Of a DNA stretch of 12,292 nt, positions 8,641 through 12,292 are shown one piece after another (within the stretch, counting starts at the first letter, position 1; every line of letters starts with the position of its first letter). Origin of the DNA: Spirogloea muscicola (lineage: Eukaryota; Streptophyta; Zygnematophyceae; Spirogloeales; Spirogloeaceae); the NCBI GenBank assembly GCA_009602725.1, contig WELB01000017.1:331665-343956 (forward strand), written 5' to 3'. Both the position numbers and the translations under genes were made by a program. The notes under the pieces were generated by a model that worked only from the letters and a program-made list of their open reading frames with translations, was not told where the DNA came from and searched no databases.

Positions 8641-9611
8641 ATTGATTGCTACTTGCAGCATGGTTCTTCCACGGGGACAGAGCTTCCAAAGGATGATCGA
8701 GCATGCATAGCGCTGAACCGCGTGGGCCATGACAAGTATGTAGGATGCTCGCAGACCCTTAGACGCTCCAAGAAGAGAAGCTCAGCAGACGGGTGTTCAG
8801 GTAGTCCGGCCTCGTCCTGGACTGTGTCATGATATCTACGGGCATCTTAGGTTTAGGGGACTATGTCATACAACGTCACACTAAACAGTCTTCCATGTGG
8901 CTCCAGTCTGACTTCAGCCTAACACCCAAACAGGTGCAAGTATTGTCGGTACAACAGGTGACATGAAACAGCTTTGATATCTGGTGGTAGCGGAATCCCA
9001 CCCACCCAGGAGGCCTGTTGTCCAGGAAAAGTCTGTTACCAAATCTAGCATGGGTGACAATTGCCAGAGCCGGGCAGTAATGAATAAATGAGATGGTAAC
9101 TATGTGAATAGGAGCATGATTTGCCAGTACTCCCTAACACACGGAGTTTCCTAGGAGAGAACAAGCACGCTGGTGGGAATGAGAATAAGCTTGTCACAGA
9201 GTTGTTGGTGAGCTCTTGGGCAGCACTTGATCTCTGGGAAGACGAAGTCGTCAGGGCATTAGCCGTTGCCAGGCGACTGCAGATAGAGCATCCACCATGT
9301 TAGGCTGTCTTGTTGATTATGCTCCGCCCTTGATGGTCGTGCTTGCAGGTGGTTGTTTGCCAGCATCAGAGATGCCATTTGCTGCAGCTGTAGCCGAGGC
9401 CGCCGCCTCGCGGAGAGAGAGGAAAGGTCGTCCAGGGAGGCAGAGAGGCTCCCGCCCACCCTAACACAGCGACACGCACACACCATAAGTGCAAGCAAAG
9501 CTGACACGTGACATGGTTTCTCTGGGGGTGAGGATAGTGACAACGTTCGCTGATGATGATGTCCAATTATGATGGCGCCCACCGTTAGCACGTGGACCAG
9601 GCTGGGAGGAT
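8641..9611. other. Intergenic stretch, nothing firmly recognised
   Basis: Short open frames at 8596-8832 (+) and 9121-9303 (+) have no recognisable motif. The second has a passable helical-looking tail (LWEDEVVRALAVARRLQIEH) but no supporting start or splice context. The stretch probably includes the downstream flank of the minus-strand DENN gene. I did not find a TGTAA on the minus strand close behind that gene's stop. Confidence 0.4.
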
Positions 9612-9627
9612 CCTAAACCCTGAACCC
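9611..9627. repeat. Short telomere-like motif, second site
   Basis: TCCTAAACCCTGAACCCC repeats the core CTAAACCCTGAACCC that also occurs at 585-599 in MCCB intron 2, including the same G substitution between units. It lies about 72 nt downstream of the DENN gene stop. It is too short for a confident telomeric origin, but the shared variant is notable. Confidence 0.5.
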
Positions 9628-9698
9628 CAGAAGCTTGCCTTTTGCCTTACCTTGGACCTGACTCTCACTACGGTGCGTAACATGTAGGGCCTAAGCAG

Positions 9699-12292
9699 TC
9701 ATACCAAGAGGGCCCCGACCTCAACGGCGGGGTGGCGATGAGGCTCGGTGGCGCCCACCTGCAGGAGCGCCGCACGGTGTGGCGTGAAGAGGAGCATCTG
9801 CTGCATGTCCCTCGGCAGCGCGTCGTAGATCGCCCGCAGGTCTGCTCGCAGCTTCAGCATGATGGCTGGCTCCCCACCGGCAGCGGGGGCCATTCCTATG
9901 GCCGGTCCGCCCTTCCCGCTAACCGCCTGGAGCCAGGGCCAGGGCAACAACAGGATCAACAGGAGGAGCGTTAAGGCAGGGTTGGCAACTCGAGCCAGGG
10001 GATGAAATGCCCACCTGGAGCTCCAAGAGCAGGTGGCGCTCCACCGTGCTGAACGCGTCCGTGAGCTCCACCTCGGACATGGCCGGCAGGAAGCGGTGGA
10101 CGTCCACAGCCACCCGCGCCCTGCGCCAGAGCCGGTGCTGCGAGCAGCCCGGCCCGCCAGTGGGTGCGCCGCGTGAGACCAGGGCCTTCGCTGCCTGGCC
10201 AGCAGTCGAACTTGGTAGACCAAGTTGTGAACTGCAGGTTTCATATGACTATCCCAGAACTCCCGGAGAGATGGCAGCAGCCATGGCCGGAAGCGACGAT
10301 GATCATTGGCTTAGGCAAGCGCGCCGGTGCAGCCAAGGAGACCGCAGGCAGCCACCTGCTCCTGCTCAGCGACGGCGCGCCGGCGGCGGAACCACGGCAG
10401 GAAGTTGGGGCCCTCCAGAAAGCGGCCGTACAGCTCCAGCCAGTTGCTGCGCATCCGCTTGGCGAGGAACTTGCCGGGGCCCCGTGTGGCCAGCAGGTCC
10501 AGGAACTCCTGCGCGTCAAACGGCGGCAGCGGCGGCGGGTCGCTGAACGGCGACACGCCCTCGGGCGGTGCTGACGCCCGCAGGTACGGCCCTGGAGACA
10601 CTCGGCGAGTGCGGGCTGCACTCAGCATTGCCAAAACTGCACCTCGAGCAGTGCAGCTGGGTGGTGTGCAAGGTCACAGAGGCGAGCTGATGCAGCGCTC
10701 ACCAAATGGTGCGAGGAAGTTGGTGGTGAGCTCCACAAAGTGGCGGCGCAGGATCTCGTTGTTCACCAGGCTCGCGACGTCGTCGCTGCTTGTGGCTGCG
10801 GCCGGAGCCGGCGCCACGGGCGCGGCGCCGCCGTCCCACGACGGCCGCTGCTTGGTGTCCACCAAGCGGTTGAGCACGGCGGTGTCTGGCTTTGTTGCCG
10901 GCGTGTGGTTTGTCCACAGCGCCTCTCGGTGCTCCACCATGAGCGACAGCGGCCCGTCCCGCAGTCCCCGTGCCGCCCTGCAGTGCCGGAGGGCGCCGCC
11001 ATTGCAGTCTCAGTTGAAGCGCAGCCATGTCTGCTGTTGTGATGTGCGACATATTTTAACTTAATACATATCTAAATTGGCCTAATACCAGTTGCACCCT
11101 GCTTTGACTTAGTCACATTTGGCTCCTATTGTCAGGGCAGCTGCGGCGTCACCTGAGGATGGAGCTGGGGTGGAAGCGGCGGAGCGGCGACACGTTCATC
11201 TGGAGGCGGACCGGCGACGTCCGCGACGACGGCGCCTGCCCGTTCGGCTGCAGGCGACCGCTGGAGGGGCGGCCGCCGTTGGAGGCGCCGCCATTGACGC
11301 TGACGCCAGGAGCGGCTGTGCTTGTGCTCGTGCCGACAGACAGCACATGCGGCAGTGCACGGAGCACCTTGAGGAAGAAGATGTTGGTGACACCCAGCAG
11401 CATTGCGGGGGCCACCTCGCCATCCTGCGGCAGCAAAGCAGAGGTGTGTAACGTCCGCGGGCAGTCGCTCATGGGCACAAGGACAGAGGAGAGGGGTAGA
11501 CGAGCTGGGTGCGGACCTTGAGGGCGGTGAGCGCAGGGAAGTCGGGGTCGTGGATGGTGAAGTAGGGGCGGAAGTCGAGGGTGCACGGCAGCGGCGCGGC
11601 GAGCGAGACGAGCGCCGCAACAGCCTCGGAACACTGCGCCGGCGTCGGCGCAATCACGAGCAGCGGCTCGCCGGCGAGCAGCAGCTCCCACAGCACCCAC
11701 AGCTGCATTAGCACGCCGCGGCACGCGCCGAAGACGTCCGCGTCTGCGAACACGCCTGCTGCTGCCGCCGCCGCTGCCGGCGCCGACGCCGCACTGCCTT
11801 GCCACGACGGCGTCGGCGGCGCCGCTGGCGCCATGGCCGCTGTGAAGTCGTCCAGTGGGCCACCGCCGCCGCCGCTGGGCGGCAACGTGTGTGCGGGCGG
11901 CAGCTGCACCCGCACCAGTGACGGTCCCACCTGGAGCTCCATCGTCATGCCGTGCTGCGGGTGTGGGTGCAACCATTGACGTGGGAGGACGGAAGCATGC
12001 ATTAGCTGCATGTATGCCTTTGTCAAGCTGGGTGTGGGGGGGGGAAGAGGCCAAAGGAGGCAGGGAGGGAGGGAGGGAGGGAGGGAGGGAGGTAGAGAGG
12101 TGAAGGGCATAGGGGAGAGGGGGTTAGAGAGGTTACAAGGGAGATGGGGAGGGAGGGAGTCAGGGGGGGGGGAAAGGAGGGAGGGGCGAAGGATAAGGAG
12201 GAGGGAGGCAGAAGGGAAAGTGAGACCAGGCACAGCATTGGGGTGGACAGAGGAGCGAGCCCCACCTGCGGCGGCGGCCAGTGCGAGACATA
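9699..12292 (-). CDS. DENND6: DENN domain-containing protein 6 (FAM116-type), 5'-partial, 7 exons in window
   Basis: DENN proteins are guanine-nucleotide exchange factors for Rab GTPases; animal DENND6A acts on Rab14 in endocytic recycling. The substrate here is unknown. Exons from 5' to 3': 12292-12266, 11954-11502, 11424-11153, 10977-10703, 10591-10356, 10137-10015, 9926-9699 (TGA 9701-9699). All are GT-AG and phase-consistent, giving 537 residues. Matches to DENND6: MELQVGPSLVRVQLPPAH; cDENN core LWELLLAGEPLLVIAPTP then LDFRPYFTIHDPDF; MLLGVTNIFFLKVL and LPHVLSVG; then the C-terminal blocks LRRHFVELTTNFLAPF, SNWLELYGRFLEGPNFLPWF, MSEVELTDAFSTVERHLL, and a last helix YDALPRDMQQMLLF. The N-terminal uDENN part lies beyond the window. 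Low-complexity inserts interrupt the domain: a Gly/Pro/Ala-rich loop (about residues 34-78) with an Ala run, and a Ser/Asn/Gly-rich linker after LPHVLSVG. Introns are 77-311 nt. The 11501 donor (GTCTAC) is chosen because it keeps the conserved RTQ; an alternative donor lies at 11516. Confidence 0.92.
12035..12236. repeat. Polypurine/polypyrimidine tract with (GGGA)7 in a DENND6 intron
   Basis: The plus strand is almost entirely purine over about 200 nt, including seven tandem GGGA units (12063-12090) and further G runs near 12146-12182. It lies in the 311-nt intron 11955-12265, so the pre-mRNA carries the C/T-rich strand, which also supplies a very long polypyrimidine tract before the acceptor. 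The G-rich strand has enough closely spaced G triplets to form G-quadruplexes. Long frames read through this stretch are artefacts of its composition. Confidence 0.85.

Noticed and set aside
12023-12265. Minus-strand open frame made largely of Ser, Pro and Leu.
   Set aside because: It is a translation of the polypyrimidine tract in a DENND6 intron bounded by a donor at 12265 and an acceptor at 11955 that join conserved sequence in phase.
1-12292. A gene cluster or novel multi-gene system.
   Set aside because: The three identified genes have unrelated functions, lie on both strands with separate long intergenic regions, and are standard eukaryotic housekeeping genes.

Overview
This is a stretch of nuclear DNA from a eukaryote, most likely a chlorophyte green alga. 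The reasons are three recognisable protein-coding genes split by many short GT-AG introns, GC-rich coding exons, plant-like versions of the encoded proteins, TGTAA motifs (the usual chlorophyte polyadenylation signal) downstream of two stop codons, and degenerate CCCTAAA/CCCCAAA telomere-like repeats. The exact lineage (a trebouxiophyte is my guess) cannot be fixed from the sequence alone.

Layout. Bases 1-3527 (+) hold nearly all of the beta (carboxyltransferase) subunit of 3-methylcrotonyl-CoA carboxylase in 11 exons; its first codons lie before the window. Intron 2 carries a telomere-like repeat cluster. Bases 3528-4805 hold the 3' UTR, a diverged pair of direct repeats and otherwise nothing recognised. 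Bases 4806-5473 (-) can be read as a phase-consistent two-exon gene of unknown function, which I rate only as a candidate. Bases 5474-6171 are very GC-rich and would be the shared upstream region of that candidate and the next gene. Bases 6172-7405 (+) are a complete four-exon gene for translation initiation factor eIF1 (SUI1). The only ambiguous base in the window, an N at 6172, is the first base of its start codon, and a short upstream ORF ends 13 nt before it. Bases 7406-9698 are gene-poor and include an AT-rich island (about 8140-8620) with a near-perfect palindrome and an unexplained open frame. Bases 9699-12292 (-) are the 3' seven exons of a DENND6/FAM116-type DENN-domain gene, whose 5' end lies beyond the window. 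Its first intron in the window contains a roughly 200 nt polypurine/polypyrimidine tract.

The three firm genes are unrelated housekeeping functions: leucine breakdown in mitochondria, start-codon selection on ribosomes, and Rab-GTPase activation in membrane traffic. They do not form a pathway or cluster. I found no mobile element with intact coding capacity, no tRNA or rRNA gene, and no sign of a new multi-gene system. The items most worth checking are the N in the eIF1 start codon, the uORF, the candidate minus-strand gene and the AT-rich island.
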